Made by a program: the position numbers and the translations under genes | The notes under the pieces: model-generated | The model's database searches: none | The model's input: the letters and a program-made list of their open reading frames with translations, nothing else | Told to the model about the DNA's origin: nothing | Origin: Fertoeibacter niger | GTDB lineage: Bacteria; Pseudomonadota; Alphaproteobacteria; Rhodobacterales; Rhodobacteraceae | DNA: 64,000 bases | Direction of reading: 5' to 3' | Assembly: GCF_009380135.2 (NCBI RefSeq) | Contig: NZ_WHUT02000004.1 | Span: 248,001-312,000 of the forward strand | Part shown: positions 21,413 through 35,500 of the stretch, piece after piece | How positions within the stretch are numbered: the first letter of the stretch is position 1 | How the letters are laid out: each line of letters starts with the position of its first letter

Positions 21413-22252
21413 TTAGGGCTGCGCGGCGCGCAAAGCCTGTTCCAATGCGGTGGCGTCAATGCCGAACCGCTTGCGCAGCACATTCGCCGCGCGTTCCGCA
21501 GGCAGCGCCGGGCCGCTGCCCAAGCCCCGCCCGCGTGAATCGTTGTTTGCATGGATGCCGCGCAGATACATCACGCTGTCGCTCTGCGTCACGGTGGGCA
21601 TCCATTCGGCCAGCCGGTGATGGCCAAAATCCATCACGCCCTTGGCGCTGCCCTGCGGGAAATACAGCGTCAGCCCGCAGGCCCAGTTCGTTTCCGCCCG
21701 CGTCTCATAGGTCAGGCCCGTGCCGGTATCGGTTGCCACGACTCCCTTGGCATAGTTCGATGCCAGCATGCCATGTCTGTCGTAAAGACGGCTGAACAAG
21801 GGGAAATCCTCGCGGCTGCGCGCGATATAGTCCAGCCCCACGGTATCGTCATCGTCGATGCGGAACTGGCCCACCACCTGCGCGCCCGGGTCGATGTGGG
21901 CCGCCATCACCGCGCGGCAGACGTCACGGTGCGGCCCGGGGTCACGGGTTTCGACCACGGCTTGCGGCAGGGATGCGGCCAGGTCGTGCAGCCGGTCCAT
22001 CCACGCGGGCGGCAGATCGGTGCCGGTCAGCAGGATCAGGGTGAACTCGCCATCCGTCTGGGCGCGAAATCCCGGCAGGCAGGCATGTTCGAACCAGGCA
22101 AAACGGTTGGCCAGCCGCGCCGGATCATAAAGTGCCGTGCGCCTGGCCTCCAGCGTGTCATGCATGGTCTGAAAGCCGCCGTCGACCAGCAACGAAAAGC
22201 GGCACAGACCCAGCATCTGTATCCGGTCCGCCCCTGCGTCACGCCGCGCCAT
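21413..22252 (-). CDS. Putative rhamnosyltransferase-like glycosyltransferase
   Basis: A 279-residue protein resembling the putative rhamnosyl transferase family common in Rhodobacteraceae. Visible features are the start MARRDAGADRIQMLGLCRFS, an N-terminal RFAWFEHACLPGFRAQTDGE segment, and an acidic QFRIDDDDTVGLDYI motif (about residue 130) that fits a metal/nucleotide-sugar site. The acceptor is unknown. ATG at 22252 is preferred over an upstream frame that would run into the rpoC terminator. It is followed closely by the EamA gene. Confidence 0.65.
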   Translation of the reverse strand: MARRDAGADRIQMLGLCRFSLLVDGGFQTMHDTLEARRTALYDPARLANRFAWFEHACLPGFRAQTDGEFTLILLTGTDLPPAWMDRLHDLAASLPQAVVETRDPGPHRDVCRAVMAAHIDPGAQVVGQFRIDDDDTVGLDYIARSREDFPLFSRLYDRHGMLASNYAKGVVATDTGTGLTYETRAETNWACGLTLYFPQGSAKGVMDFGHHRLAEWMPTVTQSDSVMYLRGIHANNDSRGRGLGSGPALPAERAANVLRKRFGIDATALEQALRAAQP

Positions 22253-22331
22253 GCCCTGCCCCCCGCCGATGACGGCAGGTCTAGCATGGCCCCCGCCGGG
22301 GGGCCAGAGCGGGCACAACCACCATCTGCGC

Positions 22332-22365
22332 AAAAGAAAACCCCCGCGCCACGGGGGCGCGGGGG
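22332..22365 (-). terminator. Rho-independent terminator after rpoC
   Basis: A perfect 10-bp G+C stem (CCCCCGCGCC with GGCGCGGGGG) and 5-base loop are followed by TTTTCTTTT on the minus strand. It ends the rpoBC transcript before the glycosyltransferase gene. Confidence 0.9.
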
Positions 22366-22387
22366 GTCAAGATGCCGCAAGGGCTGT

Positions 22388-26724
<4,337 letters not shown>

Positions 26725-26739
26725 TTTCCGGGAAAACCG

Positions 26740-29700
26740 TCACTCCTCCTCCGCATCCAGGAGTTCCATGTTGAGGCCGAGGCCGCGCACTTCCTTGACA
26801 AGGACGTTGAACGATTCCGGCACGCCGGCCTCGAAATTGTCCTCACCCTTGACGATGCTTTCATACATCTTGGTGCGGCCCGCCACGTCATCCGACTTCA
26901 CGGTCAGCATCTCTTGCAGGGTATAGGCGGCACCATAGGCTTCCAGCGCCCAGACCTCCATCTCCCCCAGACGCTGACCACCGAACTGCGCCTTGCCGCC
27001 CAGCGGTTGCTGGGTCACGAGGCTGTAAGGCCCGGTCGAACGCGCGTGCAGCTTGTCATCGACAAGGTGGTGCAGCTTGAGCATGTATTTCACGCCCACC
27101 GTCACCTTGCGCGCAAACTGCTCGCCCGTGCGGCCATCGAACACCACCGACTGACCCGATGTGTCGAACCCCGCGCGGGTCAGCGCATCGTTCACATCGG
27201 CCTCTTTCGCACCATCGAACACCGGCGATGCAATCGGCACGCCTTTGGTCACGTTGCTTGCCAGTTCGATCAGGTCTGCATCGTCGCGGTCGGCGAACGC
27301 ATCTTCATAGGTCTCGTCGCCGTAAGCCAGACGCATCGCCTCTTTGACCGGGGTCAGGTCGCCCGAACGACGGAAGCCTTTCAGCGCCTCGTCGATCTTC
27401 AGGCCCAGACCGCGCGCGGCCCAGCCCATGTGGGTTTCCAGAATCTGCCCGACGTTCATGCGCGAGGGCACGCCCAAAGGGTTCAGCACCAGATCAACCG
27501 CCGTGCCATCGGCGAGGAAAGGCATATCTTCCACCGGCACAACCTTGGAGATCACGCCCTTGTTGCCGTGACGCCCGGCCATCTTGTCGCCCGGTTGCAG
27601 CTTGCGCTTCACCGCGACGAACACCTTGACCATCTTCATCACACCCGGAGGCAGATCGTCGCCGCGGCGGACTTTTTCCACCTTGTCTTCAAAGCGGTGG
27701 TCCAGCGCGCGTTTCTGCGCCTCATACTGGTCGTGCAGGGCTTCGACGTCCTTGGCGTCGGCTTCTTCACCCAGCGCCAATTGCCACCACTGGCCACGGC
27801 TGAGGGTGGACAAGAGTTCGTCGTTGATCTCGGACCCTGCCTTGATGCCCTTCGGGCCCTTCACGGCAGTCTTGCCCATCACCAGCGTTTTCAGGCGCGC
27901 ATAGATGTTGCGCTCCAGAATGGCCAACTCGTCGTCACGGTCGCGTGCCAGACGCTCGACTTCCTCGCGCTCGATCTGCAGGGCGCGTTCGTCCTTGTCC
28001 ACGCCATGCCGGTTGAACACCCGCACTTCGACGATCGTGCCATAGGCACCCGGCGGCAGGCGCAGCGAGGTATCGCGCACGTCCGATGCCTTTTCGCCGA
28101 AGATGGCGCGCAGCAGTTTCTCTTCCGGCGTCATCGGCGATTCACCCTTGGGGGTGATCTTGCCCACCAGAATGTCGCCCGGCTGAACCTCGGCACCGAT
28201 ATAGACGATGCCGGCTTCATCCAGATTGCGCAGGGCTTCTTCGCCCACGTTCGGAATGTCGCGGGTGATTTCTTCCGGCCCCAGCTTCGTGTCACGCGCC
28301 GCCACTTCGTATTCCTCGATGTGGATCGAGGTAAACACGTCGTCGCGCAGGATGCGTTCCGAAATCAGGATCGAGTCTTCATAGTTGTAGCCATTCCACG
28401 GCATGAAGGCGACGACGACGTTCCGGCCCAGGGCCAGTTCGCCCATGTCGGTGCAGGGGCCATCGGCCACCACCTCGCCACGCACCACGGTATCGCCCAC
28501 CTTCACCAGCGGGCGCTGGTTGATGCAGGACGACTGGTTCGACCGCTTGAACTTGCGCAGGCGGTAGATATCCACACCCGGTTCACCCGGATCCAGCATC
28601 TCGGTCGCCCGCACAACGATACGGGTCGCGTCCACCTGGTCGATGATCCCGGCACGCCGCGCCATGATGGCGGCACCGCTGTCACGCGCCACCACGGCTT
28701 CGATCCCCGTGCCCACGTAGGGCGCATCGGATTGCAGCAGCGGCACAGCCTGACGCTGCATGTTCGAGCCCATCAAGGCGCGGTTGGCGTCGTCGTTTTC
28801 GAGGAACGGGATCAAGGATGCCGCCACCGACACAAGCTGTTTCGGGCTGACGTCGATCAGGTCGATCGCGTCGGACGGGTTCAGCATGAATTCCCCGGCC
28901 TTGCGGCTGGAAATCAGGTCATCGGTAAAGCGGCCTTCGCTGTCCTGCGCAGCGTTGGCCTGCGCCACCGTGTGACGCATTTCCTCGGTTGCCGACATGT
29001 AGACCACGTCATCGGTCACCTTGCCGTCGATCACCTTGCGATACGGGGTCTCGATGAAACCGTATTTATTCACGCGGGCGAAGGTGGCCAAGCTGTTGAT
29101 CAGGCCGATGTTCTGGCCTTCGGGCGTCTCGATCGGGCACATCCGGCCATAATGGGTCGGGTGAACGTCGCGAACTTCGAAGCCAGCACGTTCGCGGGTC
29201 AGACCGCCCGGCCCCAGTGCCGAGAGGCGACGCTTGTGCGTCACTTCGGACAGCGGGTTCGTCTGGTCCATGAACTGCGACAACTGCGACGAGCCGAAGA
29301 ATTCCCGCACCGCCGCCGCCGCAGGTTTCGCGTTGATCAGGTCTTGCGGCATGATCGTGTCGATTTCCACCGACGACATGCGTTCCTTGATCGCCCGCTC
29401 CATGCGCAGCAGGCCGACGCGATACTGGTTCTCCATCAGCTCGCCGACCGAACGCACACGGCGATTGCCCAGGTGGTCGATGTCGTCAATCTCGCCCTTG
29501 CCGTCGCGCAATTCGGTCAGCGCCTTGATGCAGGCGATGATATCGGCGCGGTCCAGCGTGCGCTGGGTGTCGGGGCGACCCAGATCCAGACGCATGTTCA
29601 TTTTCACGCGGCCAACGGCCGACAGGTCATAACGCTCGCTGTCAAAGAACAGCGTGTCGAACAGGTTCGACGCGGCCTCAACAGTCGGCGGCTCACCCGG

Positions 29701-30873
29701 GCGCATCACGCGGTAGATGTCCATCAGCGCGGTGTCGCGGCCCATGTTCTTGTCGGCGGCCAGCGTGTTGCGGATGTAGGGGCCGACGTTCACATTGTCG
29801 ATGTCCAGCACCGGAATCTCGGTGATGCCCTGATCCAGCAGTAGCTTCAGCGTGCCGCCTTTCACACCGCCGTCGCGGTCGTATTCCATCGTCAATTCGT
29901 CACCGGCTTCGACCCAGATCTCGCCGGTTTCCTCGTTGATGATGTCCTTGGCCACGTAACGCCCGACGATCTGGTCGAACGGCATCAGCAGTTCCTTGAC
30001 TGCGCCCGATTTGATCAGCTCGTTCGCCATGCGGGGCGTCATCTTTTCGCCCGCCTTGCAGATCACCTCACCGGTGGCCGCATCGACGATGTCAAAGGTC
30101 GGGCGCGTGCCGCGCACGCGCTCGGGGAAAAATTTCGTGACCCAGCCCTTTTTCGGCAGGTGGTGGAACATCACGGTGTTGTAATAGGCATCCATGATGC
30201 CTTCCTGATCCATGCCAAGCGCATAGAGCAGCGTCGTCACCGGCAGTTTGCGGCGACGGTCGATCCGGGCAAACACGATGTCCTTGGCGTCGAACTCAAA
30301 ATCCAGCCACGACCCGCGGTAGGGAATGATGCGGCAGGCGAACAGCAGCTTGCCCGAGGAATGGGTCTTGCCCTTGTCGTGGTCAAAGAACACGCCGGGG
30401 CTGCGGTGCATCTGCGAAACGATCACCCGCTCGGTGCCGTTCACCACAAAGGTGCCGTTAGAGGTCATCAGGGGCATGTCGCCCATGTAGACGTCCTGTT
30501 CCTTGATGTCTTTCACCGACCGCGCGCCGGTCACTTCATCCACATCGAACACGATCAGGCGCAGCGTCACCTTCAGCGGTGCCGCATAGGTCATGTCGCG
30601 CGACTGGCATTCGTCCACGTCGTATTTCGGCTTTTCCAGCTCGTATTTCACGAATTCCAGCACAGCCGTTTCGTTGAAGTCCTTGATCGGGAAGACCGAC
30701 TGGAACACGCCCTGAATGCCGTCACCATCTTGAGGCTTCGGGCCATCGCCCGATTTCAGGAACAGGTCATAGGAGGATTTCTGAACCTCGATCAGGTTCG
30801 GCATCTCCAACACTTCACGGATTTTGCCAAAGTAGCGGCGGATGCGCTTTTGGCCAACGTAGCTCTGAGCCAT
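26740..30873 (-). CDS. rpoB: DNA-directed RNA polymerase subunit beta
   Basis: Catalytic RNA polymerase subunit. The 1377-residue product begins [20 protein letters not shown]. The rifampicin region near residues 520-550 ([31 protein letters not shown]) is wild type. The C-terminal part shows [14 protein letters not shown]-type sequence ([19 protein letters not shown]) and [24 protein letters not shown] four codons upstream (30885) is in frame, but AAAGG is well spaced for the ATG at 30873. Confidence 0.99.
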   Translation of the reverse strand: MAQSYVGQKRIRRYFGKIREVLEMPNLIEVQKSSYDLFLKSGDGPKPQDGDGIQGVFQSVFPIKDFNETAVLEFVKYELEKPKYDVDECQSRDMTYAAPLKVTLRLIVFDVDEVTGARSVKDIKEQDVYMGDMPLMTSNGTFVVNGTERVIVSQMHRSPGVFFDHDKGKTHSSGKLLFACRIIPYRGSWLDFEFDAKDIVFARIDRRRKLPVTTLLYALGMDQEGIMDAYYNTVMFHHLPKKGWVTKFFPERVRGTRPTFDIVDAATGEVICKAGEKMTPRMANELIKSGAVKELLMPFDQIVGRYVAKDIINEETGEIWVEAGDELTMEYDRDGGVKGGTLKLLLDQGITEIPVLDIDNVNVGPYIRNTLAADKNMGRDTALMDIYRVMRPGEPPTVEAASNLFDTLFFDSERYDLSAVGRVKMNMRLDLGRPDTQRTLDRADIIACIKALTELRDGKGEIDDIDHLGNRRVRSVGELMENQYRVGLLRMERAIKERMSSVEIDTIMPQDLINAKPAAAAVREFFGSSQLSQFMDQTNPLSEVTHKRRLSALGPGGLTRERAGFEVRDVHPTHYGRMCPIETPEGQNIGLINSLATFARVNKYGFIETPYRKVIDGKVTDDVVYMSATEEMRHTVAQANAAQDSEGRFTDDLISSRKAGEFMLNPSDAIDLIDVSPKQLVSVAASLIPFLENDDANRALMGSNMQRQAVPLLQSDAPYVGTGIEAVVARDSGAAIMARRAGIIDQVDATRIVVRATEMLDPGEPGVDIYRLRKFKRSNQSSCINQRPLVKVGDTVVRGEVVADGPCTDMGELALGRNVVVAFMPWNGYNYEDSILISERILRDDVFTSIHIEEYEVAARDTKLGPEEITRDIPNVGEEALRNLDEAGIVYIGAEVQPGDILVGKITPKGESPMTPEEKLLRAIFGEKASDVRDTSLRLPPGAYGTIVEVRVFNRHGVDKDERALQIEREEVERLARDRDDELAILERNIYARLKTLVMGKTAVKGPKGIKAGSEINDELLSTLSRGQWWQLALGEEADAKDVEALHDQYEAQKRALDHRFEDKVEKVRRGDDLPPGVMKMVKVFVAVKRKLQPGDKMAGRHGNKGVISKVVPVEDMPFLADGTAVDLVLNPLGVPSRMNVGQILETHMGWAARGLGLKIDEALKGFRRSGDLTPVKEAMRLAYGDETYEDAFADRDDADLIELASNVTKGVPIASPVFDGAKEADVNDALTRAGFDTSGQSVVFDGRTGEQFARKVTVGVKYMLKLHHLVDDKLHARSTGPYSLVTQQPLGGKAQFGGQRLGEMEVWALEAYGAAYTLQEMLTVKSDDVAGRTKMYESIVKGEDNFEAGVPESFNVLVKEVRGLGLNMELLDAEEE

Positions 30874-31050
30874 GCTCGAAGTCACCTTTCATCATTCGCT
30901 GGCGCGCACCGTCGGGGGGCCGGTGCATCGCCGCTTGCGAAGCAGGGGGTCTGGTTCCATGCGTGCCCTCCGTCCCACCGGAAGGCCCTCGAACCCTTTG
31001 ACCGCACCTTGGAAGGGGCTTTTCCACAAAGCCGCCGCCAAGATGCGTTT

Positions 31051-31080
31051 GGCTGAGCCCGAATTTCTTCGGACCCAGCC
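31051..31080 (-). other. Hairpin between rplL and rpoB
   Basis: Two 13-base arms pair completely (two G-U pairs) around a GAAA loop, 37 bases after the rplL stop. There is no T-run. It occupies the position of the attenuator and RNase III site known in the enterobacterial rplL-rpoB gap. Confidence 0.6.
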
Positions 31081-31116
31081 CCATTCATGCGCAGGATGCC
31101 AGCGGCACCCGGCGGA

Positions 31117-31491
31117 TTACTTCAGCTCGACTTTCGCGCCAGCGTCTTCCAGCTTCTTCTTGAAGCCTTCGGCATCGGCCTTGGTCGCGCCTTCTTTCAC
31201 TTTGCCGCCAGCTTCCACCAGATCCTTGGCCTCTTTCAGGCCCAGGCCGGTGATCGCGCGCACTTCTTTGATCACGTTGATCTTGTTCGGGCCGGCTTCC
31301 ATCAGCACGACGTCGAATTCGGTCTTTTCTTCCACGACTTCAGCAGCCGCAGCGGGACCAGCGGCCATCATGACGGCGCCACCGGCTGCCGGCTCGATGC
31401 CATACTTGTCCTTCAGGATGGTTTTCAGTTCTTGCGCTTGCAGAAGGGTCAGACCGACGATGTCTTCCGCGAGTTTGTTCAGATCAGCCAT
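31117..31491 (-). CDS. rplL: 50S ribosomal protein L7/L12
   Basis: Stalk protein that recruits translation GTPases, present in several copies on L10. The 124-residue product has an N-terminal dimerisation helix ([20 protein letters not shown]), an alanine-rich hinge around residues 38-52, and the C-terminal domain [20 protein letters not shown] to [20 protein letters not shown]. It follows rplJ after 69 bases. Confidence 0.98.
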   Translation of the reverse strand: MADLNKLAEDIVGLTLLQAQELKTILKDKYGIEPAAGGAVMMAAGPAAAAEVVEEKTEFDVVLMEAGPNKINVIKEVRAITGLGLKEAKDLVEAGGKVKEGATKADAEGFKKKLEDAGAKVELK

Positions 31492-31560
31492 TTTCTGTTC
31501 CGTTCGATTAAGATGGGTTCCAACGTGCAGGGGTTCAACCCACGCAGGTTAACGAATTGC

Positions 31561-32076
31561 TCAGGCGGCTTCCCGCTCCTCGATGGTGGTGAGGATGCTT
31601 GCGATGTTCGAAGCAGGCGCGCCAATGGCCCCGGCGATGGCAGACGCGGGCGCGCCCAGACACGCCACGATCGAAGCAATAAGCTCCTCACGCGACGGCA
31701 TGGCGGCCACGGCCTTGACACCGGCCTGGTCCAGGATCGTGTCGCCCATTGCCCCGCCCAGAATAACGAACTTGTCGTTCTTCTTGGCATAGGCTTCCGC
31801 GACCTTCGCAGCTGCGACAGGGTCTTCGGAATAGGCCATCACGGTCATGCCCGTCAGCAGGTCACCCATCTTTGCAGCGGGCTTCCCTTCCAGGGCGATT
31901 CTGGCGAGCTTGTTCTTGGCAACGCGTACGGACCCACCGACTTCGCGCATTTGCGCGCGCAGGTCCTGCATCTGTGCAACCGTGATGCCTGCGTAGTGTG
32001 CGACCACAACAACGCCAGAGCTTGCGAAGATCTGGCCGAGTTCGTCGACCACTTTCTCTTTCTGGGCTCTATCCAC
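31561..32076 (-). CDS. rplJ: 50S ribosomal protein L10, GTG start
   Basis: Stalk base protein; with L12 it represses its own mRNA in other bacteria. The family start [20 protein letters not shown] is preceded by GTG at 32074-32076 with GGAG 8 bases upstream, giving 171 residues. The upstream open frame to 32175 is leader sequence. The leader of 271 bases after rplA is G/C-rich and contains small hairpins, fitting feedback control. Confidence 0.95.
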   Translation of the reverse strand: MDRAQKEKVVDELGQIFASSGVVVVAHYAGITVAQMQDLRAQMREVGGSVRVAKNKLARIALEGKPAAKMGDLLTGMTVMAYSEDPVAAAKVAEAYAKKNDKFVILGGAMGDTILDQAGVKAVAAMPSREELIASIVACLGAPASAIAGAIGAPASNIASILTTIEEREAA

Positions 32077-32347
32077 AGTTTCACTCCAAGTTTGGGGGTT
32101 GCCCCCCGGCTCATGTGTGCCCCCGGTTTCCCGGCGGCGTTCGGGTCCGTGATGTGGTCCCGAGGCCAAAATCACCCGAGGGCGCGAACCCCCGAAAAAT
32201 CCGTCTCGATCCCCATCTCAGGCAGGAATATTAAGGGGTTGCCCCCACCCACCGTCTCGGACAGGACCGGGCGTTGCCGCCCGGCCTTAGCATCCCATTG
32301 TTTCCAAGGGGAATTCCTTCGGGCAGGCACAGGGCCTGCCCCGCAGA
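32077..32347 (-). promoter_or_regulatory. rplA-rplJ intergenic leader
   Basis: A 271-base non-coding spacer. It holds a 7-bp hairpin CCGGGCG/CGCCCGG at 32267-32284 and two small GGGGTTGCCCC-type foldbacks near 32094 and 32235. Position and structure suggest the L10-L12 autoregulatory leader of rplJL; no confident promoter was seen. Confidence 0.45.
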
Positions 32348-33046
32348 TCACTTCGCCGTGGCCGAAGCCAGATCCAGCGACACGCCCGGGCCCATGGTCG
32401 AGGACACCGAGACTTTTTTCAGATAGGCACCCTTGGCGCCCGAGGGCTTGGCGCGGCTGACCGCATCCACAAAGGCGCGGATGTTGGTGGCCAGATCGGC
32501 ATCGGTGAACGACACCTTGCCAACGCCTGCATGAATAACGCCGGCCTTTTCCACCTTGAACTGCACTTCGCCGCCCTTGGCCGCCGCGACAGCCGTTTTC
32601 ACGTCCATCGTCACGGTGCCGACCTTGGGGTTCGGCATCAGGTTGCGCGGGCCCAGGATCTTGCCCAGACGACCCACCAGCGGCATCATGTCGGGCGTTG
32701 CGATGCAACGGTCGAACTCGATCTTGCCGGACTGGATGGTTTCCATCAGGTCTTCGGCACCCACAATGTCGGCACCGGCGGCCTTGGCCTCATCAGCCTT
32801 GGCGCCACGGGCGAACACCGCCACGCGCACAACCTTGCCGGTCCCGGCGGGCAGCGTCACCACGCCACGCACCATCTGGTCGGCATGGCGCGGGTCAACG
32901 CCCAGGTTCATCGCCACTTCGACGGTTTCGTCGAATTTGGCCGAGGCGGCTTTCTTGATCAGGGCCACCGCATCTTCGACGGTGATCAGGTCTTTGCCAG
33001 CAAAGGCTTCCCGCGCGATGCGCGTCCGTTTTGCGATCTTTGCCAT
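32348..33046 (-). CDS. rplA: 50S ribosomal protein L1
   Basis: Two-domain protein of the mobile L1 stalk that helps release E-site tRNA. The 232-residue product has [20 protein letters not shown], the signature [20 protein letters not shown], and the C-terminal [16 protein letters not shown]. It lies 2 bases after rplK, so translation is probably coupled. Confidence 0.98.
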   Translation of the reverse strand: MAKIAKRTRIAREAFAGKDLITVEDAVALIKKAASAKFDETVEVAMNLGVDPRHADQMVRGVVTLPAGTGKVVRVAVFARGAKADEAKAAGADIVGAEDLMETIQSGKIEFDRCIATPDMMPLVGRLGKILGPRNLMPNPKVGTVTMDVKTAVAAAKGGEVQFKVEKAGVIHAGVGKVSFTDADLATNIRAFVDAVSRAKPSGAKGAYLKKVSVSSTMGPGVSLDLASATAK

Positions 33047-33048
33047 GA

Positions 33049-33501
33049 TTATGCCTTCACCTCGATACCGCAGGATTTGGCCGAACCCAGGATGATCTGC
33101 ATCGCCGCTTCGATCGAATTGGCGTTCAGGTCTTTCATCTTGGCTTCCGCAATCGCGCGGATCTGCGCCACAGTCACCGAACCGGCCACGGTATGACCCG
33201 GCTTGACCGAGCCCTTGGCACGGTTGCGCTTGCCCACGGGCGGCAGGCCGGCAGCCTTTTTCAACATGAACGAGGCCGGAGCCGTCTTGAATTCCAGGCT
33301 GAACGACTTGTCCTGGTAATAGGTGATGATCACCGGAGTCGGGGTGCCCAGCTCCAGATCAGCGGTTTTCGCGTTGAATTCCTTCACGAAAGCCATGATG
33401 TTCAAGCCGCGCTGACCCAGTGCAGGGCCCACGGGCGGGGACGGGTTGGCTTGCCCCGCCTTCACTTGCAGCTTGAGGCTGCCGATAATCTTCTTGGCCA
33501 T
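33049..33501 (-). CDS. rplK: 50S ribosomal protein L11
   Basis: Protein of the GTPase-associated centre and thiostrepton site. The 150-residue product begins [20 protein letters not shown] with the proline-rich [20 protein letters not shown] and ends with [21 protein letters not shown] 110-base spacer separates it from nusG. Confidence 0.98.
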   Translation of the reverse strand: MAKKIIGSLKLQVKAGQANPSPPVGPALGQRGLNIMAFVKEFNAKTADLELGTPTPVIITYYQDKSFSLEFKTAPASFMLKKAAGLPPVGKRNRAKGSVKPGHTVAGSVTVAQIRAIAEAKMKDLNANSIEAAMQIILGSAKSCGIEVKA

Positions 33502-33611
33502 CTGGCCTCTCCTTCATCACCGCCCCTGCCGTCATTGGCATTCAAGGGCAATTTAGTGGTGCGGTCCGTCACGCCCCTTGCGGATGCGCGCTCGCCTCCC
33601 ACGCCAGCACG

Positions 33612-34145
33612 TCAGATGCCTTTCGACACCTGCGTGAATTCCAGTTCCACCGGGGTCGGGCGGCCGAAGATCGACACAGACACCTTCAGGCGGCTGTGAT
33701 CTTCGTCCACATCCTCGACCATCCCGTCAAAGCCCTCGAACGGCCCGTCCGTCACCTTGACCTTCTCGCCGATGTCGAAACGGATCAGGTTGCGCGGAGC
33801 AGCCTCACCCTCTTCCACACGGTTGAGGATCGCATTCACCTCGGCATCGCGCATCGGCATCGGCTTGCCCTGCGGGCCAAGGAAACCCGTCACCCGGTTG
33901 ATCGACGAGATCAGGTGATAGCCCTTGTTCGTCATCTCCATCCGCACCAGCACATAGCCGGGCATGAAGCGCCGCTCGGATGTCACCTTTTTGCCGCGCC
34001 GCACTTCGAGCACTTCCTCGGTCGGCACCAGCACTTCTTCGATTTCGTCTTCCAGACCCGCATCCGCAACGGCTTGCTTGATCTGCTCGGCGATCTTCTT
34101 CTCGAAATTCGAGAGAACGCTCACCGAATACCACCGCTTCGCCAT
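33612..34145 (-). CDS. nusG: Transcription termination/antitermination factor NusG
   Basis: Elongation factor that couples RNA polymerase to Rho and ribosomes. The 177-residue product has the NGN domain (AKRWYSVSVLSNFEKKIAEQ; RRFMPGYVLVRMEMTNKGYH) and the C-terminal KOW domain (DIGEKVKVTDGPFEGFDGMV). An apparent terminator precedes it, about 165 bases upstream, after secE. Confidence 0.98.
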   Translation of the reverse strand: MAKRWYSVSVLSNFEKKIAEQIKQAVADAGLEDEIEEVLVPTEEVLEVRRGKKVTSERRFMPGYVLVRMEMTNKGYHLISSINRVTGFLGPQGKPMPMRDAEVNAILNRVEEGEAAPRNLIRFDIGEKVKVTDGPFEGFDGMVEDVDEDHSRLKVSVSIFGRPTPVELEFTQVSKGI

Positions 34146-34310
34146 GCCCTAGTCACCCTCTTCACCCGGAGATTCCCCCGGAAGTTCTTTCTTTTACAAG
34201 CCATTAGCGGCCTGTTTTCAGAACAAAAAACAGCGCGCAACACGAATCGCTGCGCGCCGATCTCTGTCAGTTAAAGATCGGATACAGCCCCGCCCTGCCG
34301 AATTCAAGGC

Positions 34311-34342
34311 AAAAAGCCCGGTAGGCGGAAAGCCGCACCGGG
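34311..34342 (-). terminator. Terminator between secE and nusG
   Basis: GCCCGGTGCGG and CCGCCTACCGGGC fold into a stem with one internal mismatch region, closely followed by TTTTT on the minus strand. It lies 9 bases after the secE stop. Confidence 0.7.
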
Positions 34343-34351
34343 CCGGGCCTG

Positions 34352-34549
34352 TCAGCCGAAGGCATTCAGCACGGCGCTAAGCCCGCTGCGGATGCCGAAA
34401 TCGACGAGGCTGAAGAAGGTTGCGGTCAGCGCGGCCATGATGAACACCATGATCGTGGTCAGCAGCACTTCGCGGCGCGTCGGCCAGACGACCTTGGCCA
34501 CCTCGCTCCGCACCTCATTTATGAACTGAACGGGGTTCGCCTTTGCCAT
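34352..34549 (-). CDS. secE: Preprotein translocase subunit SecE
   Basis: Small SecYEG subunit clamping SecY. The 65-residue product is the single-membrane-span form: the amphipathic FINEVRSEVAKVVWPTRREV motif is followed by one hydrophobic segment (TTIMVFIMAALTATFFSLVD). The ATG at 34549 is the family start; the frame is open to 34642 but without homology. It lies between tRNA-Trp and nusG, the usual alphaproteobacterial order. Confidence 0.96.
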   Translation of the reverse strand: MAKANPVQFINEVRSEVAKVVWPTRREVLLTTIMVFIMAALTATFFSLVDFGIRSGLSAVLNAFG

Positions 34550-34690
34550 CACCGGATCCTGACATCTTCTGTAACTGCGGGCCAGATACGCCCTTGGCGC
34601 ACGGAATTCAAGGCTTTCGGGTGTGCTGCTTTCGCTCTGCACAATCTGGCGAAAGCCTTGGCTATCGGATGGCGGTGCGGCAAGCAGGCT

Positions 34691-34766
34691 TGGCAGGAGT
34701 TGGGGGACTCGAACCCACGACCCTCGGTTTTGGAGACCGATGCTCTACCAACTGAGCTAAACTCCT
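34691..34766 (-). tRNA. trpT: tRNA-Trp (CCA anticodon)
   Basis: A 76-base cloverleaf read on the minus strand: acceptor AGGAGTT/AACTCCT, D arm GCTC..GAGC, anticodon stem TCGGT/ACCGA with loop CTCCAAA, T arm GTGGG/CCCCC-type with TTCGAGT, and encoded 3' CCA. The anticodon CCA reads UGG. Confidence 0.98.
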
Positions 34767-34778
34767 AAGCCTGAGCGG

Positions 34779-34807
34779 GCAATATTGCACCCCGGCCCTG
34801 AATGCAA
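34779..34807 (-). promoter_or_regulatory. Promoter for tRNA-Trp-secE
   Basis: TTGCAT (34802-34807) and TATTGC (34779-34784) are 17 bases apart on the minus strand; the predicted start lies about 6 bases before the tRNA 5' end. Confidence 0.55.
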
Positions 34808-34863
34808 GAGGCAACCTGCCAGGGACGCCGTGTGGCGCAACCAGGCCTGCCTGCAAACATTTA

Positions 34864-34885
34864 GGGCTGCCCCAAGGGGCAGCCC
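34864..34885 (-). terminator. Hairpin terminator after the small secreted-protein array
   Basis: GGGCTGCCC and GGGCAGCCC pair around a short C/T loop, followed by TAAATGTTT on the minus strand. It lies 40 bases past the last gene of the array. Confidence 0.6.
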
Positions 34886-34925
34886 GTCGCGCATCCGCCG
34901 TGGGATACGATCAGAAACCGGCAGA

Positions 34926-35153
34926 TCAGTTGCGCAGGATCGAATAAAGGTCAGCCTGGGTCAGGCCTTCGTCCGAAACCGCAGCGCGGTTCAGTTCCGA
35001 GATCTGGAGGGCCGACAGGTTGCCCAGATCCGCGTTCGGGGCCAGTTGCGACAGCGTGGTCGCGGCAACCGAGGTCAGGGCCGGAACCGACTGGGCCGAG
35101 GCCACACCAGCGACGGCGATCAGGGCAGCGGTGATGATCGAAAGGGATTTCAT
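34926..35153 (-). CDS. Small secreted protein, array copy 3 (last)
   Basis: A 75-residue protein of unknown function. Residues 1-20 (MKSLSIITAALIAVAGVASA) form a clear Sec signal peptide with an ASA cleavage site, leaving a mature product of about 55 residues without cysteine. The mature part is Leu/Ala/Ser-rich and ends in the conserved ISELNRAAVSDEGLTQADLY and SILRN. It is identical to the middle copy except near residue 3. GGAG lies 8 bases before the ATG and a GCGGTC/GACCGC hairpin 20 bases before it. It is probably co-transcribed with the two upstream copies. Confidence 0.85.
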   Translation of the reverse strand: MKSLSIITAALIAVAGVASAQSVPALTSVAATTLSQLAPNADLGNLSALQISELNRAAVSDEGLTQADLYSILRN

Positions 35154-35173
35154 GAGAGTTCTCCGTTTGTCAT

Positions 35174-35188
35174 GCGGTCTGTGACCGC
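35174..35188 (-). other. Leader hairpin of array copy 3
   Basis: GCGGTC and GACCGC form a 6-bp stem with a 3-base loop, 20 bases upstream of the start codon. The same structure precedes each copy. Confidence 0.6.
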
Positions 35189-35212
35189 GTTGAGAAAGAT
35201 GTCAGTGCAGGA

Positions 35213-35440
35213 TCAGTTGCGCAGGATCGAGTAGAGGTCAGCCTGGGTCAGGCCTTCGTCCGAAACCGCAGCGCGGTTCAGCTCCGAGATCTGGAGGGCC
35301 GACAGGTTGCCCAGATCGGCGTTCGGGGCCAGCTGCGACAGCGTGGTGGCGGCAACCGAGGTCAGGGCCGGAACCGACTGGGCCGAGGCCACACCAGCGA
35401 CAGCGATCAGGGCAGCGGTGATGATCGAAAGGGTTTTCAT
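35213..35440 (-). CDS. Small secreted protein, array copy 2
   Basis: A 75-residue secreted protein nearly identical to the downstream copy (residue 3 is Thr instead of Ser). The repeat unit, gene plus spacer, is 287 bases, and the spacers are also almost identical, so this is a recent tandem duplication. The signal peptide MKTLSIITAALIAVAGVASA is followed by QSVPALTSVAATTLSQLAPN. The function is unknown; the lack of cysteines and enzyme motifs suggests a structural, signalling or toxin-like peptide, which sequence alone cannot decide. Confidence 0.85.
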   Translation of the reverse strand: MKTLSIITAALIAVAGVASAQSVPALTSVAATTLSQLAPNADLGNLSALQISELNRAAVSDEGLTQADLYSILRN

Positions 35441-35460
35441 GAGAGTTCTCCGTTTGTCAT

Positions 35461-35475
35461 GCGGTCTGTGACCGC
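35461..35475 (-). other. Leader hairpin of array copy 2
   Basis: The same GCGGTC/GACCGC stem with a 3-base loop, again 20 bases before the ATG. Confidence 0.6.
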
Positions 35476-35500
35476 GTTGTGAAAAGTGTCAGCGACAGGA

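Noticed and set aside
32077-32175. N-terminal extension of rplJ
   Set aside because: L10 homology begins at the GTG at 32074-32076, which has a well-spaced GGAG; the upstream codons read through leader sequence.
34864-34885. Attachment site next to tRNA-Trp
   Set aside because: The accessory genes near the tRNA raised the idea of an integrated island, but no repeat of the tRNA 3' end, integrase or phage gene is visible within the window; the element at this place is a terminator hairpin.
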